From: an uncultured Acidobacteriaceae bacterium
GTDB taxonomy: Bacteria > Acidobacteriota > Terriglobia > Terriglobales > Acidobacteriaceae
DNA: 64,000 nt
Direction: 5' to 3'
NCBI GenBank assembly: GCA_937879855.1
Contig: CALFMO010000032.1
Span: 62,001 to 126,000, forward strand
Under the pieces are notes generated by a model that made no database searches, was not told where the DNA came from, and saw nothing but the letters and a program-made list of their open reading frames with translations. A program made the translations under genes and the position numbers. Shown here one piece after another: positions 38,444-47,231 of the stretch (its first letter is position 1; each line of letters begins with the position of its first letter).

Positions 38444-38815
38444 TTAGATCCTCAGGATGTCAGAAGAAGACGGGGGAGATTGCGGAGGCGAGTGGCCGAG
38501 CACAGCAGAGGTTGTTGAACCAAGCTGGGGTATTACTGAGAGCTGATTTGTCGGCTGCGCCAGGTAGAGAAGCTGCACCTGATACGCCAGCCTGAAAGAC
38601 GATTTCGCTACGGTGCTCCGATCAGGAGCGCTGATTGTCTTGCAGCAGGAATGCGATGAGGGCATCCCGTTATGGCTGCATTGGTTGGCCATTCTCCGGC
38701 AGCATGCTTGCTCCGCAGGGGTAAGAACGGAGGACGGCAACATACATGCCATCAGCGGCTCTCCCCCCATCAGAAGTCCCAGCAGCAAAACTCCGAGTTT
38801 GGCGCCATGCCTCAT
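38444..38815 (-). CDS. Small exported Cys/His-rich protein heading the cus operon
   Basis: The 123-residue protein starts with a signal sequence (MRHGAKLGVLLLGLLMGGEP), then a Cys/Met/His-rich stretch (ACMLPSSVLTPAEQACCRRM, NQCSHNGMPSSHSCCK) followed by a Pro/Ser-rich tail. Seven Cys and several Met/His near the N-terminus suggest metal binding in the periplasm. It lies 72 bases before cusC on the same strand. I do not recognise a named family; a copper chaperone or sensor is an inference from composition and position. Confidence 0.65.
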   Translation of the reverse strand: MRHGAKLGVLLLGLLMGGEPLMACMLPSSVLTPAEQACCRRMANQCSHNGMPSSHSCCKTISAPDRSTVAKSSFRLAYQVQLLYLAQPTNQLSVIPQLGSTTSAVLGHSPPQSPPSSSDILRI

Positions 38816-39232
38816 CAGAATCCAATGAACCTTAGTTTATCCGCCTCTTTCCATTAGACGCAAGATACCGTGGAAGGTTTCGCCACATCTCCGCTTCATA
38901 AGGCCCAATACCCAGCAAGTCGCGCTGCTAGAATTGGACCTGTTGAATACCCAACTCCAGTACGCAGAACAGAGTACCCTCTCTATATCAGAACCGGATC
39001 GTGTCTCTTCAACTCATCACGATTCTTTGGATGTAGAGGTACGAATACGTATCGCAAGGATCGCTAAAGCTTTTTGAATCACCGATAACATTTTTGGAAT
39101 CCTTCGATAAACAAGGGCGAAGCTGGGTTTTTTCCCGAGCCTCACTTTTTCGTGCACGCCAAGCGATCTCTCAGAGGCAGATGCCAGCAGTTAGGAACTT
39201 GCGGGCCATCGCATTACCCGGAGGCAAGAACC
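38816..39232. other. Divergent control region between cus operon and OsmC gene
   Basis: A 417-base gap between divergent transcription units should hold the copper-responsive promoter and that of the OsmC group. No clear dyad of CueR or CopY type was recognised, and no gene is supported. Confidence 0.4.
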
Positions 39233-39670
39233 ATGTCGAGAGCGGTAACGGTAAGTGGTGGTCCTTCTAGTCTGCGCCAAGTCATTTCGGTGGGTCGGCA
39301 CCAGTTGTTCGCGGATGAACCGAAGGCATCTGGCGGCCAGGATGAGGGGCCGGACCCGTACGAGTTGCTGCTGTCCGCGCTGGGGTCATGTACGAACATG
39401 ACCCTTCGCATGTATGCTGACCGCAAAGGGTGGCCACTCAAGGATATTCGGGTCGTTTTGACGCATTCGAAGAATTACGCCAAGGACTGCGTTGACTGTG
39501 AACAACCAGCAGCAATGCTCGACCGAATCGAGCGACGAATTACCCTGATTGGCGAGCTGTCGGCAGAGCAACGGCAAAAGCTGCTGATGATCGCAAATCT
39601 TTGTCCGGTGCACAAATCGTTGACTTCGAAGATCGATGTCCAGACTGAATTGGTTGACCCGTCGTTGTAA
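39233..39670 (+). CDS. OsmC-family peroxide reductase
   Basis: ATG 39233 follows GGAGG by eight bases; the product has 145 residues (MSRAVTVSGGPSSLRQVISV). OsmC features are PDPYELLLSALGSCTNMTLR with the first redox Cys and ANLCPVHKSL with the second. Such enzymes reduce organic hydroperoxides with a Cys pair in the cytoplasm. An additional pair, KDCVDCEQP, is typical of the OsmC subgroup found in large hydrolase fusions. The following peroxiredoxin and DsbA-like genes, spaced 42 and 7 bases, form an oxidative-defence operon. Confidence 0.9.
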   Translation: MSRAVTVSGGPSSLRQVISVGRHQLFADEPKASGGQDEGPDPYELLLSALGSCTNMTLRMYADRKGWPLKDIRVVLTHSKNYAKDCVDCEQPAAMLDRIERRITLIGELSAEQRQKLLMIANLCPVHKSLTSKIDVQTELVDPSL

Positions 39671-39712
39671 CGGGCAATAATTCCGAAAAGACACCCCAAG
39701 GGCGGAGATCCC

Positions 39713-40180
39713 ATGTCGAATGTTTTGCTGCCGGGTACACCGGCGCCTGATTTCACTTTGCATGCCACGCCGGACCAAACGCTGGCGCTCAAGGGACTAC
39801 GCGGCAGACCGGTTATCCTGGCTTTTTATCCAGCCGACTGGAGCCCGGTGTGTGGGGACCAGATGGCGCTCTACAACGAGGTCCTGCCCGAGTTTCAGCG
39901 ATTTAACGCCGAGCTGCTGGGCATTTCCGTGGACGGCGTTTGGTGCCACGCGGCATTTTCACGTGATCGCAAGCTCCACTTTCCGCTGCTTGCTGACTTC
40001 GAACCCAAAGGCGCGGTGGCGAAGTTGTACGGAGCTTTCCGCGACGGAGAAGGAATTGCCGAGCGCGCTCTTTTTGTCATCGATAAGAACGGAACCATCC
40101 GCTGGAGCTATTGCTCTCCCATAGCAGTCAACCCTGGGGCCGACGGGATTCTCGAGGCTCTCGAGAATCTTCCGAAATGA
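39713..40180 (+). CDS. Peroxiredoxin (AhpC/TSA family)
   Basis: A GGAG site precedes ATG 39713; 155 residues. The thioredoxin fold starts LLPGTPAPDFTLHATPDQTL and carries the peroxidatic Cys in YPADWSPVCGDQ, with Trp-Ser-Pro in place of the common FTPVC. No obvious second redox Cys sits in the BCP position; a Cys in GVWCHAAFSRD or SYCSP could serve. It reduces hydrogen peroxide or organic peroxides in the cytoplasm. It is the middle gene of the OsmC-peroxiredoxin-DsbA group. Confidence 0.9.
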   Translation: MSNVLLPGTPAPDFTLHATPDQTLALKGLRGRPVILAFYPADWSPVCGDQMALYNEVLPEFQRFNAELLGISVDGVWCHAAFSRDRKLHFPLLADFEPKGAVAKLYGAFRDGEGIAERALFVIDKNGTIRWSYCSPIAVNPGADGILEALENLPK

Positions 40181-40187
40181 GGCCGTT

Positions 40188-40715
40188 ATGGCAAAGCTGA
40201 AAGTGCCGGTCGGTCCTACCGATCACTCCCAGGGTCCTTCCGACGCTCCGGTCACGCTGGTCGAATATGGCGACTACGAATGTCCTCACTGTGGACATGC
40301 ATACCCGATCGTCAAAGCGCTTCAGAAGAGGTTCGGAAAACAGTTGCGTTTCGCGTTTCGAAATTTCCCGCTGCGAGAAATCCATCCCCATGCTGAGGCC
40401 GCTGCCGAAACCGCTGAGTTTGCCGCAACACACGGCAAGTTCTGGGAGATGCACGACGTCATCTTCGAAAACCAAAATTCTCTGAGCGAGGAAATGCTCG
40501 GTGAGCTAGCTCAACGCCTCGCGCTGGATAGGCAAGCGCTCAGGGAGGCACTAGGGTCGGGCGCTTTTGCCGAGCGTGTGCAGAGGGACTTTTCCGGCGG
40601 CGTGCGCAGCGGGGTGAACGGAACGCCGACATTTTTTGTCAATGGCATGCGTCACGATGGCGACTTCGAGATGGAGACGCTTCGCGAAGTGATCAGCACA
40701 GCGGCTGGCCAATAG
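40188..40715 (+). CDS. DsbA-like thioredoxin-domain protein (CPHC)
   Basis: Seven bases after the peroxiredoxin stop, ATG 40188 opens a 175-residue protein with VEYGDYECPHCGHAYPIVKA (CPHC active site), an all-helical insert (FAATHGKFWEMHDVIFENQN) and the cis-Pro segment GVNGTPTFFVNGMRHDG. It is a DsbA/FrnE-like oxidoreductase. No signal peptide is evident, so it may act in the cytoplasm as a thiol reductase serving the two upstream enzymes; this is inferred from the operon. Confidence 0.9.
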   Translation: MAKLKVPVGPTDHSQGPSDAPVTLVEYGDYECPHCGHAYPIVKALQKRFGKQLRFAFRNFPLREIHPHAEAAAETAEFAATHGKFWEMHDVIFENQNSLSEEMLGELAQRLALDRQALREALGSGAFAERVQRDFSGGVRSGVNGTPTFFVNGMRHDGDFEMETLREVISTAAGQ

Positions 40716-41352
40716 ACGTCGTTTTCTCAGATACAGGTCACTGATCCGGCGAACAAGCTGAAACAGTTGTTCGGGATCCTGTTCGGCCGATGCCTGTCTG
40801 CAAAATTCAAGCCACTCTTCTTATTTGTCTTGCACAAGTGCCCCTTCATGCCGCAGCGGAATCGCCTTGGAATTCAAGAGGCTGATATTGCTCTAGGGAC
40901 AATTGAAATTCTGCGGTTGTTCCGGTATCAGCAGTTTTCCAGAGTCTTGCTAGCTCTAGCTGTGCTGATATAAGCCGGGCATGCCCGAAAGGGTGCTGCA
41001 AGGCGGCGGGTGTAACACGAACACTAATTCTGCGGCTTCGGGTGCCTGGCGTTCGTAAGTCCTGATTCATCGCATTGCAAGAAACGCAAGGCTCGGCAAT
41101 ACGCCCACCTTGCGCCTGCAAACTTGGAGGCCAAGGTGTCCGGCTACCACAATCAGAATTCCCGATTCGGGAAGAATACTCGGCACGTTTTATTCGCGTC
41201 ACTTATCTTGTGGAACGTAACGGCCCGAGGGACAGTTGGCGGCCACGGTTTAGCAGCTAAAATGGTGTCTGTTCCAATCGCTCTCTTTTCGGAAGCAGTT
41301 TCTGGATGTCCGATGTGCAGCACCAAATCTAACGAACAGAAAAAGGCAAATT
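40716..41352. other. Intergenic stretch, no supported gene
   Basis: Only short overlapping frames on both strands are open here; none has a ribosome site with a recognisable product. It marks the passage from the intact stress operon into the eroded accessory zone. Confidence 0.35.
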
Positions 41353-41688
41353 ATGAATGAGGCTCTAAGAGCAAAACTCGATGAAGCACGGGAACGGATG
41401 AACAGTCAGCAGGCCGGGATCAACGCGGATCGCAAAAACGATGATTGAGCAACGCGAGAGTGGGGCAGAGAAAAGCAACGGCCAGCGAATGCGGAACGCG
41501 CTCAGTTAAGGAACTCGCTGACCGATGAGGATCGAAGGGAGATTGAAGAACGCATACAGCAACTTCTCGACGACAACCCGGCATTATCTCCAGCGAATGC
41601 CCGGACACTGGACTCGAAGGCAGAGCCGTCTGGTGTCTCTCTCGAAGTGCTTGAGGAATACTATTTTCTGAGGGACATGGCAGCTTGA
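41353..41688 (+). pseudogene. Small charged helical protein interrupted by in-frame TGA
   Basis: ATG 41353 (AAGG upstream) reads MNEALRAKLDEARERMNSQQ to KNDD, then TGA at 41446-41448. The same frame continues without shift for 80 codons: EEIEERIQ-like text (DEDRREIEERIQQLLDDNPA, SLEVLEEYYFLRDMAA) to TGA 41686. The whole would be a 111-residue coiled protein. The protein-like composition on both sides of one stop suggests a nonsense mutation; programmed readthrough is possible but no selenocysteine element or stimulatory structure was recognised. Family unknown. Confidence 0.45.
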
Positions 41689-41771
41689 TTGCCGCTCATC
41701 ATCAACCCTCCTGCCAGATATGCCCGCATCAAATAGGTAGCAATTAGGACTGGCTGGTGCGACACTGTCGT

Positions 41772-41975
41772 ATGCAACCGACGGCACGAAAGCTCGAATT
41801 TCACAAAAGCTCTCAGTTTACCGGGTGGGCTTGCACAACGTGCGGTTGGGCTCAGCCCCTTGCCCGCAAAGCTGAATCCGCTCGCGATCTGCCAAGCAAC
41901 GTAGAGACTGACTTCGCGAATCACGAGTGCGCTAAATTCCCACGCAGCGAACCGACACCCCCATACACGAATTGA
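41772..41975 (+). CDS. Small zinc-ribbon-like hypothetical protein
   Basis: The 67-residue product (MQPTARKLEFHKSSQFTGWA) has CTTC in GWACTTCGWAQPLARKAESA and a third Cys with His in FANHEC, forming a CxxC...HxxC metal site. Short proteins with this pattern occur repeatedly in the window. It is soluble, with no known role. The Trp-flanked CxxC and the D(F)xNHEC end are protein-like, so I believe the frame, but the start is not marked by a strong ribosome site. Confidence 0.5.
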   Translation: MQPTARKLEFHKSSQFTGWACTTCGWAQPLARKAESARDLPSNVETDFANHECAKFPRSEPTPPYTN

Positions 41976-41990
41976 TCTCAAGCTGCGCCG

Positions 41991-42551
41991 TCACTGATCC
42001 GTTGTCATGACTTCCCCTCCGACGCGCCAACTACTGCCCGTAGACTTTTCGATTGGAAAACGAACGCGATCATCCCCACGCATCATACCTTGCTCTGGGG
42101 AGTAGCAGTTCTTTTGAGAACTGAGGATGATCATGACTCCCAGGCTATCTCCGCGCACGATCAAGGGAACGGCGCAGTAGGATCGAATACCTTCGATCAG
42201 ATTCTGCTGTTCGATCTGAAATTCAATCTCTTTTTGCAGGTCCCTGCGCACGATGGCTTTTTTGTGCTGGAACACCCATCCATGATGGGTTTCTTTGCAG
42301 TCCAGCATCAAGCCAATGCGATAGAAGCTGTCCGGACCGCAGCCCTCGGCGGCAGCTAACTTGAGTGCGCCCTTGTCGGGCGCATACAGGCTCAAGCCCA
42401 TTCGATCGTAAGGAAGCACCTTTTTCACGGCGTGGCAAGCCCCGCTGAAAACTTCATTGATCCCGGGCCGAGTGATTGCAGCTTGGTTGACCTCCAGTAT
42501 CGTCGCATACCGCTGCTTTGTTCTTAATCGTGCCGTCATGTGTGATTGCAC
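41991..42551 (-). CDS. Truncated GAF-domain protein
   Basis: The 186-residue frame contains a GAF domain (LEVNQAAITRPGINEVFSGA, YDRMGLSLYAPDKGALKLAA, SYCAVPLIVRGDSLGVMIIL). In homologues this segment is the sensor part of sigma-54 activators or kinases. Here homology breaks after NCYSPEQG, and the last roughly 35 residues are unrelated, so the effector domain is missing. It may be a stand-alone sensor or, more probably, the front of a truncated regulator. It lies in a zone of eroded genes. Confidence 0.6.
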   Translation of the reverse strand: MQSHMTARLRTKQRYATILEVNQAAITRPGINEVFSGACHAVKKVLPYDRMGLSLYAPDKGALKLAAAEGCGPDSFYRIGLMLDCKETHHGWVFQHKKAIVRRDLQKEIEFQIEQQNLIEGIRSYCAVPLIVRGDSLGVMIILSSQKNCYSPEQGMMRGDDRVRFPIEKSTGSSWRVGGEVMTTDQ

Positions 42552-42670
42552 CTGGTTTCGAAATACCGAGCTGTCTCATTTGTAGCATGCAAAACATTCA
42601 GTCAGAAAGCCACCCGCTGGCTTTATTACGAAATCAGAACACGAGCGCTCACTGTAGGCGCGGAAGACAC

Positions 42671-42947
42671 TGTATCCTCACCAGTTCGGATCCGATGCAC
42701 CCGTTCTCGGAGCGATGCCAGGCAATTCTGTGTACCTACAGGAATGCACAGTAAGATTCCCACGTCCGCTAGAGATAGGAACCGCTGTTCGGTTGGACGG
42801 TCTTTCCTCTAAGGCTAACGTTATGGCGCGGGTAGTGAACTGCATTCACTGGGGCGGTCTGAGAAGTCTTGGCTGCTGGGATTGGCGCTGGATGAGCGGG
42901 GCAATGTCTGGAGTGTCTCCGCGCCGGCACTAGATTGGGTGCGATAA
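42671..42947 (+). pseudogene. PilZ-like gene copy with two frameshifts
   Basis: Three successive frames together read SSDPMHPFSERCQAIL, then VRFPRPLEIGTAVRLDGLSS with VMARVVNCIHWGG, then SWLLGLALDERGNVWSVSAP to TAA 42947. This matches the intact protein at 46867-47205 (DPAHPFSESCLTVLV, RFHRPLEIGSAVRLEGLPSQ, WLLGLALDERGNVWGV) almost throughout. It is a decayed paralogue on the opposite strand. Confidence 0.75.
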
Positions 42948-43445
42948 CAATTCGCCGAGCCAGGAATTATTCTTCATGCACGCGCCTTTACCGGCAAAGC
43001 GGGCGGCCCAAAACCAGTGCCATCGAGGTTGGCTACACGCATTGTGATTCGAAGATGTGCGGCAAGAGAAGCCTTTAGTGATTGTTAAATAACTGTAGTG
43101 TAAATCACTGAATATGGTACGGTTAGCATCTCGCAGACCTTCTTCACGAACCACTTGATTCGACTGGAACCTCGTAGAGTCTCCTCCACCTTCCCGGTCA
43201 CACTGTCGACATCTTAAGGAAGTGGGAGTTCCAATAGACTATTCTCTCGGATAGCTCAGGGCATCCGAAATCCTGGGGTCACGTGAGTCGCGGACTACAG
43301 TCCGTTCTAGTGCGACATGTACTGCCGGGACAATCTGGAATCAGCCGAACGAATGCAGAGATGTGCTTGTTTGCAAACCGAAACAAGAATCCTCACGCTG
43401 GTAATTAGGGACGCCGACCGACGAACATACATAGAAGGTGCGCTC
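42948..43445. other. Intergenic region upstream of fetAB
   Basis: A 498-base stretch without a supported gene. An upstream in-frame extension of the ABC gene (from 43317) is open but its text is unlike transporter proteins. No tRNA-like cloverleaf and no clear promoter boxes were found. Confidence 0.4.
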
Positions 43446-44156
43446 TTGAACGACAATGCGGATGTGCCAATCCCTTCCGTCATACTCCGAACCGAGCACC
43501 TCAGTCGTAGCGTTAACGGCAGACTCATTGTGGATGATGTCAGTTTTGAGGTTAACCAAGGCGACATCCTCGCCGTGGTCGGACCAAGTGGGGCAGGGAA
43601 GTCCTCGTTGTTGCGACTGCTGAATCGGCTCGACGAGCCGACATCCGGAACCTACTTTGTCGAGGGTCGGGACTATCGTGATTTTGCTCCCCGTGAGTTG
43701 CGACGTCGGGTTGGAATGGTAATGCAATCCGCCTATCTATTCACCGGATCGGTTGCGGACAATCTGCGGTTTGGACCGCGGCAGCGGGGAGAAAACCTTT
43801 CCGACGCCATTGTGTCCGATCTTGTGGCTGAGGTCGGTCTCCCTGATTTCGCATCGCGCTCGGTAGACAACTTATCGGGCGGGGAAGCACAACGTGTTTC
43901 ATTGGCGCGAGCCCTGGCAAACTCGCCAGCAGTACTGCTAGCCGATGAGCCAACTTCCGCGCTGGACGAAGAAGCTAAGCGCGGGATCGAGCGTCTTGTT
44001 GTCAACATAGTCCGGCAGCACGGACTCACCTGCATTATCGTCACCCACGATACGGCCCAGGCCGGTCGTGTAGCCACTCGTGTCCTAGTCATGGATGCGG
44101 GAAAGCTCAAGCGCATCGGTCCTACCCAGGAGGTTCTCAGTGCAGAACACACTTAG
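43446..44156 (+). CDS. fetA: ABC transporter ATPase, FetA/YbbL family
   Basis: The frame is open from 43317, but the family begins at SVILRTEHLSRSVNGRLIVD; TTG 43446 with AAGG eight bases upstream is the likely start (236 residues). Walker A VVGPSGAGKSSLL, Q-loop MVMQSAYLF, signature NLSGGEAQRVSLARAL, Walker B VLLADEPTSALD and H-loop IIVTHD are all present. With the following gene it forms a FetAB exporter, in E. coli tied to iron homeostasis and peroxide resistance. Its end overlaps fetB by 17 bases. Confidence 0.88.
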   Translation: MNDNADVPIPSVILRTEHLSRSVNGRLIVDDVSFEVNQGDILAVVGPSGAGKSSLLRLLNRLDEPTSGTYFVEGRDYRDFAPRELRRRVGMVMQSAYLFTGSVADNLRFGPRQRGENLSDAIVSDLVAEVGLPDFASRSVDNLSGGEAQRVSLARALANSPAVLLADEPTSALDEEAKRGIERLVVNIVRQHGLTCIIVTHDTAQAGRVATRVLVMDAGKLKRIGPTQEVLSAEHT

Positions 44157-44931
44157 CAGTCGTCTGATGCTTGGTTTGGCCCAAGCGGGCATCGCCGCCG
44201 CGGCTTCGATGGTTGTGGTGCTTTTCGCGCGTCGTCGCAACATTCACCTGGAATCCGAGCTTTTCATCGCGTTGGTGCGCGGCATTGCTCAGATCGTGGC
44301 AGTTGGTTCTGTTCTGGTCCTGCTGCTCCGCGGACCGAGGTGGACCAGCGGAATTATCCTTGCCGGAATGATGCTTGCTGCCGCGAGCACCTCTTCGCGC
44401 CGTGCGAGAGTGCCGGGAGCCTTTCAGGTATCGCTCTATGCCATTTTTGCGGGCGCTGGTTCGGTGATCGCCCTCATGACATTTGCGCGCGTAATCGACA
44501 GCGCAATCACCGCGCTCGTGCCAGTTGGGAGCATGCTGGTCGCAAACGCCATGAACACTAACAGCCTTGCACTAAACCGATTCAAGGCCGACGTGCAGTC
44601 CCATGTTGGCCAAATCGAATCTGCGCTGGCGCTCGGAGCCGGGGCAGAACAGACGGTTACTCCGTACGTGGAAGCCTCTTTCCGAGCCAGCCTTATCCCC
44701 GCTATCGATTCGCTTCGTTCACTTGGCATTGTGTGGATCCCGGGCCTGATGGCGGGCATGGTACTCTCCGGCGCACCACCCCTCTACTCAGCGATTTATC
44801 AATTCGTGGTTCTCGCGATGATCTTTGCCGCCTCGGGCCTCACGTCTCTAATAAGTACAACCCTGATCCGCAAGCACGCCTTCAGCGCGGCAGAACAGCT
44901 TGTGCTACGGCCAGAATTACCGGCCCATTAG
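44140..44931 (+). CDS. fetB: ABC transporter permease, FetB/YbbM family (UPF0014)
   Basis: GTG 44140 is chosen over an upstream ATG because AGGAGG stands seven bases before it; this gives 263 residues with about seven membrane helices (QAGIAAAASMVVVLFA, IVAVGSVLVLLLRGP, FAASGLTSLISTTLI). Family signatures are LVPVGSMLVANAMNTNSLAL and VEASFRASLIPAIDSLRSLG followed by PGLMAGMVLSGAPPL. It is the membrane half of the FetAB exporter. The overlap with fetA indicates coupled translation. Confidence 0.92.
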   Translation: MQNTLSSRLMLGLAQAGIAAAASMVVVLFARRRNIHLESELFIALVRGIAQIVAVGSVLVLLLRGPRWTSGIILAGMMLAAASTSSRRARVPGAFQVSLYAIFAGAGSVIALMTFARVIDSAITALVPVGSMLVANAMNTNSLALNRFKADVQSHVGQIESALALGAGAEQTVTPYVEASFRASLIPAIDSLRSLGIVWIPGLMAGMVLSGAPPLYSAIYQFVVLAMIFAASGLTSLISTTLIRKHAFSAAEQLVLRPELPAH

Positions 44932-45007
44932 CATTCAAGCTGACGCCGAGTTGCTAGGTTTTGGTGGCCACGGCACTAACCAGGCAGCACACCGAACGGC
45001 CGCCAGC

Positions 45008-45418
45008 TCAGAAGTCACGGACGGCGAGGTTGGCCAGTCGATTGGCCTCGGTGTTTTCCTCACGGGGAACATGCGATATGGAGAAACCCAGGGACCGGGC
45101 CAGCTTGCGGCAAGTCCAGTTGAGGGAGTAAAGACGTGGGCTCCGGCACTTGTACACGCCGGTCATTTGCTTTACGACCACTTCGGAGTCGGAATAGACA
45201 TGCAGGCGCTGCGCTTTCAGCGAGAGTGCGCATTGCAAGGCTTCCATCAAGGCAACATATTCGGCGACGTTGCTGTCCTGACGGCCAATCCACTTTGCGA
45301 TTCGTATTGGATCCGGTGCGGCACCCTCGATCACTACTCCGACGCCAGAGGGCCCAGGATTTCCGAAGGAGCCACCATCGATATGTGCGATCAGATCCGA
45401 CACGCGCACCCCTTCCAT
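45008..45418 (-). CDS. Ribonuclease HI-like protein
   Basis: From ATG 45418 (or GTG 45403, behind GGAAGGGG) the product is about 136 residues: AHIDGGSFGNPGPSGVGVVI holds the first catalytic Asp, NVAEYVALMEALQCALSLKA the Glu, LHVYSDSEVVVKQMTGVYKC the second Asp and EENTEANRLANLAV the final acidic residue as Glu/Asn variation. This is the short RnhA-like group common in bacteria, which cuts RNA in RNA-DNA hybrids. It stands alone, convergent with fetB. Confidence 0.88.
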   Translation of the reverse strand: MEGVRVSDLIAHIDGGSFGNPGPSGVGVVIEGAAPDPIRIAKWIGRQDSNVAEYVALMEALQCALSLKAQRLHVYSDSEVVVKQMTGVYKCRSPRLYSLNWTCRKLARSLGFSISHVPREENTEANRLANLAVRDF

Positions 45419-46073
45419 AACCATCAGCGACCAGCGGATCCCCGTCAAGATGCTTACTTGGTTCGCCCTGGCCCTCCTAGTTGTCGCGCCCTGTGAACGA
45501 TACTGTGGAAAAATGGAAAGAATGTGACTTTCCATTCATCAAGCATTGCTAATTCAATGGATTGCGGTCCACACAGGACTGCTCTTGGGAACTCGGTTTG
45601 CACTGAAAAAGGGCATTGACAATGTTGAACCAAGTGTTTAGGTTGGCTCGCGTCGACGGCTGAAAGGGTTGGCGAAAATAAAACGTTTCCGACCCGAACT
45701 AGGCTGGGTGATTCGCTCGAAAGGGCAACCGGACGAGCAGCCAAACCCGAAAAAACCGACTGACTTCTGCGAGGAGGCAGTTGGGGTTTGGGACTGCGAA
45801 AGCAGTGATCGCATCGAAGGCTGTGACGGTACATGCATCCACGCTGTCGACTCCCTCGCAGGAGTTGGTGGCTAGAGCATAGCCAATGTCACAGCCTTTC
45901 CTATTCCAGATTCCTAATTACCCAATCTTGTAGGGATCCAAGAAAAAGACTTACCAGTGATTGGTTGCGATTCCACGCACCCGTTTTTCAGTCAGAAGTC
46001 TGAATAATTGCGTCCGAGCGCCGAGTCGACACGCTCTCTGTCCACGAAGCGGGAATCGTACAATAGGGAAGTC
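45419..46073. other. Intergenic stretch with unconvincing short frames
   Basis: 655 bases. Frames on both strands around 45640-45875 (66-68 residues) are Ser/Pro/Cys-rich with no motif and oppose each other; neither is supported. Confidence 0.35.
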
Positions 46074-46340
46074 ATGCCCGTGACAGTCGAGATGCATAAT
46101 ACTGGCGATTCTCGGGTGGGGAGGGAGATTCTTGTCGTCGTTGAACACCTGCTCGGTGATAGGCCGGGAGAATGGCGGGTCTTAATCCTAGGGTCTCGCG
46201 CAAACGACAACTGGGAAATGAAAGTCGAGGGACCAAATGGATTTGAGCGTTCGTATACTCTACTTGGCGCTGCCGGAGAGCACGAGCCCGAGAGAATACG
46301 AGCGGTGCTTCTCAAGCTACTGCCGGCGACCATGTCATAA
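46074..46340 (+). CDS. Small conserved-looking hypothetical protein (88 aa)
   Basis: ATG 46074 has AGGGA five bases upstream. The product, MPVTVEMHNTGDSRVGREIL and PGEWRVLILGSRANDNWEMK, is an amphipathic alpha/beta text without membrane or metal motifs. It is well-formed and has a good start, so I believe it is a gene; no function is suggested by sequence or neighbours. Confidence 0.55.
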   Translation: MPVTVEMHNTGDSRVGREILVVVEHLLGDRPGEWRVLILGSRANDNWEMKVEGPNGFERSYTLLGAAGEHEPERIRAVLLKLLPATMS

Positions 46341-46423
46341 TCCGCTTAACGTGTCCTTTTTTTCAAAGCTGTTGCTCAGATCGGACAAATAAAACAAGGG
46401 CATTCTCGAACGCGGAAATTGGA

Positions 46424-46648
46424 ATGGGAAAGACTCTGAATTCGAATCACAGTCTGGTAGGGCACATAACGCGCGCCCTGAACAAGATTAGGAAACCGAG
46501 CACCGCCGAAGAGATCACCGATTTACTCAACAGCGAACTGGATTCAGGAGATCGGGGTTTCCAAACAAGAGAAGTGGCAGAGTGGTTGCGGGATGCAAGC
46601 GACACGACAGTGACTCTGTATTGGTTGAGGACTCGTCCTCGCAAGTAA
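46424..46648 (+). CDS. Small winged-helix-like protein (74 aa)
   Basis: MGKTLNSNHSLVGHITRALN is followed by KIRKPSTAEEITDLLNSELD and QTREVAEWLRDASDTTVTLY. The TAEEIT...QTREVAEWLR layout with a final YWLRTRPR beta element resembles a mini winged helix, possibly DNA-binding. A decayed second copy lies at about 47232-47420, which supports it as a real gene family. No direct function can be given. Confidence 0.5.
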   Translation: MGKTLNSNHSLVGHITRALNKIRKPSTAEEITDLLNSELDSGDRGFQTREVAEWLRDASDTTVTLYWLRTRPRK

Positions 46649-46866
46649 CCATTTAGTTCCCAAGAGTCTTTTGCATCTTTTGCATCTGCACGAAACATGC
46701 CGGCTGTTGAGGTGAAACATGTATGCACACTACCAATTCATCCGCCCGATGAGGCGGGCCTCCTGCCCTTGCGATTCGGCCTAGGCCTCGTACTTCATCA
46801 TGCCTGAACTGAGTTGCAGCTCCTGCTGCGATATGGCTTCGCTGGAGAAGGCGCGGGTTGCCAGTC

Positions 46867-47205
46867 CTATCGCGCCCAGTCTTCGGGAGGTGTTTGGACG
46901 CCCCAGACGTTGCCCCGCTCATCCAGCGCCAGTCCAAGTAACCAAAGCTTCTCATACTCCCCAATCCGGATACAGTTCACTACCCGCGCAGTGACAGCGG
47001 TTTGGCTAGGGAGACCCTCTAGCCGAACTGCAGATCCAATTTCCAGCGGACGATGGAACCGTGCCGCGCATCCTTGTGGGTTCACGAGGACTGTCAGGCA
47101 CGACTCGGAAAACGGATGAGCTGGATCCAGACTGATGAGAGTGATCTCAATCTGGAAGCTGATCCGAGTGCCACATCTGGCCTGCGATTTATCGGGCGCG
47201 GACAT
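46867..47205 (-). CDS. PilZ-like domain protein
   Basis: From ATG 47205 (MSAPDKSQARCGTRISFQIE) 112 residues are read, with RFHRPLEIGSAVRLEGLPSQ, VTARVVNCIRIGEYEKLWLL and GLALDERGNVWGV, the beta-barrel pattern of PilZ domains. The c-di-GMP-binding RxxxR and D/NxSxxG motifs are not clearly present, so it may be a non-binding PilZ relative. A frameshifted copy lies at 42671-42947. The gap 46649-46866 holds no supported gene. Confidence 0.6.
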   Translation of the reverse strand: MSAPDKSQARCGTRISFQIEITLISLDPAHPFSESCLTVLVNPQGCAARFHRPLEIGSAVRLEGLPSQTAVTARVVNCIRIGEYEKLWLLGLALDERGNVWGVQTPPEDWAR

Positions 47206-47231
47206 GCTTGGTTTGATGAATCCCCCGCGGG

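Noticed and set aside
41353..41688. Selenocysteine or recoding at the in-frame TGA
   Set aside because: No downstream SECIS-like hairpin, no Cys-containing homologue text around the codon, and other genes nearby carry plain nonsense mutations.
43200..43316. tRNA-like text near GGATAGCTCAGG
   Set aside because: No T-arm or acceptor stem pairs with it; a cloverleaf cannot be drawn.
46653..46964. 103-residue minus-strand frame
   Set aside because: Its front is a shifted reading of the PilZ-like gene end (DWRWMSGATSG); the rest has no motif.
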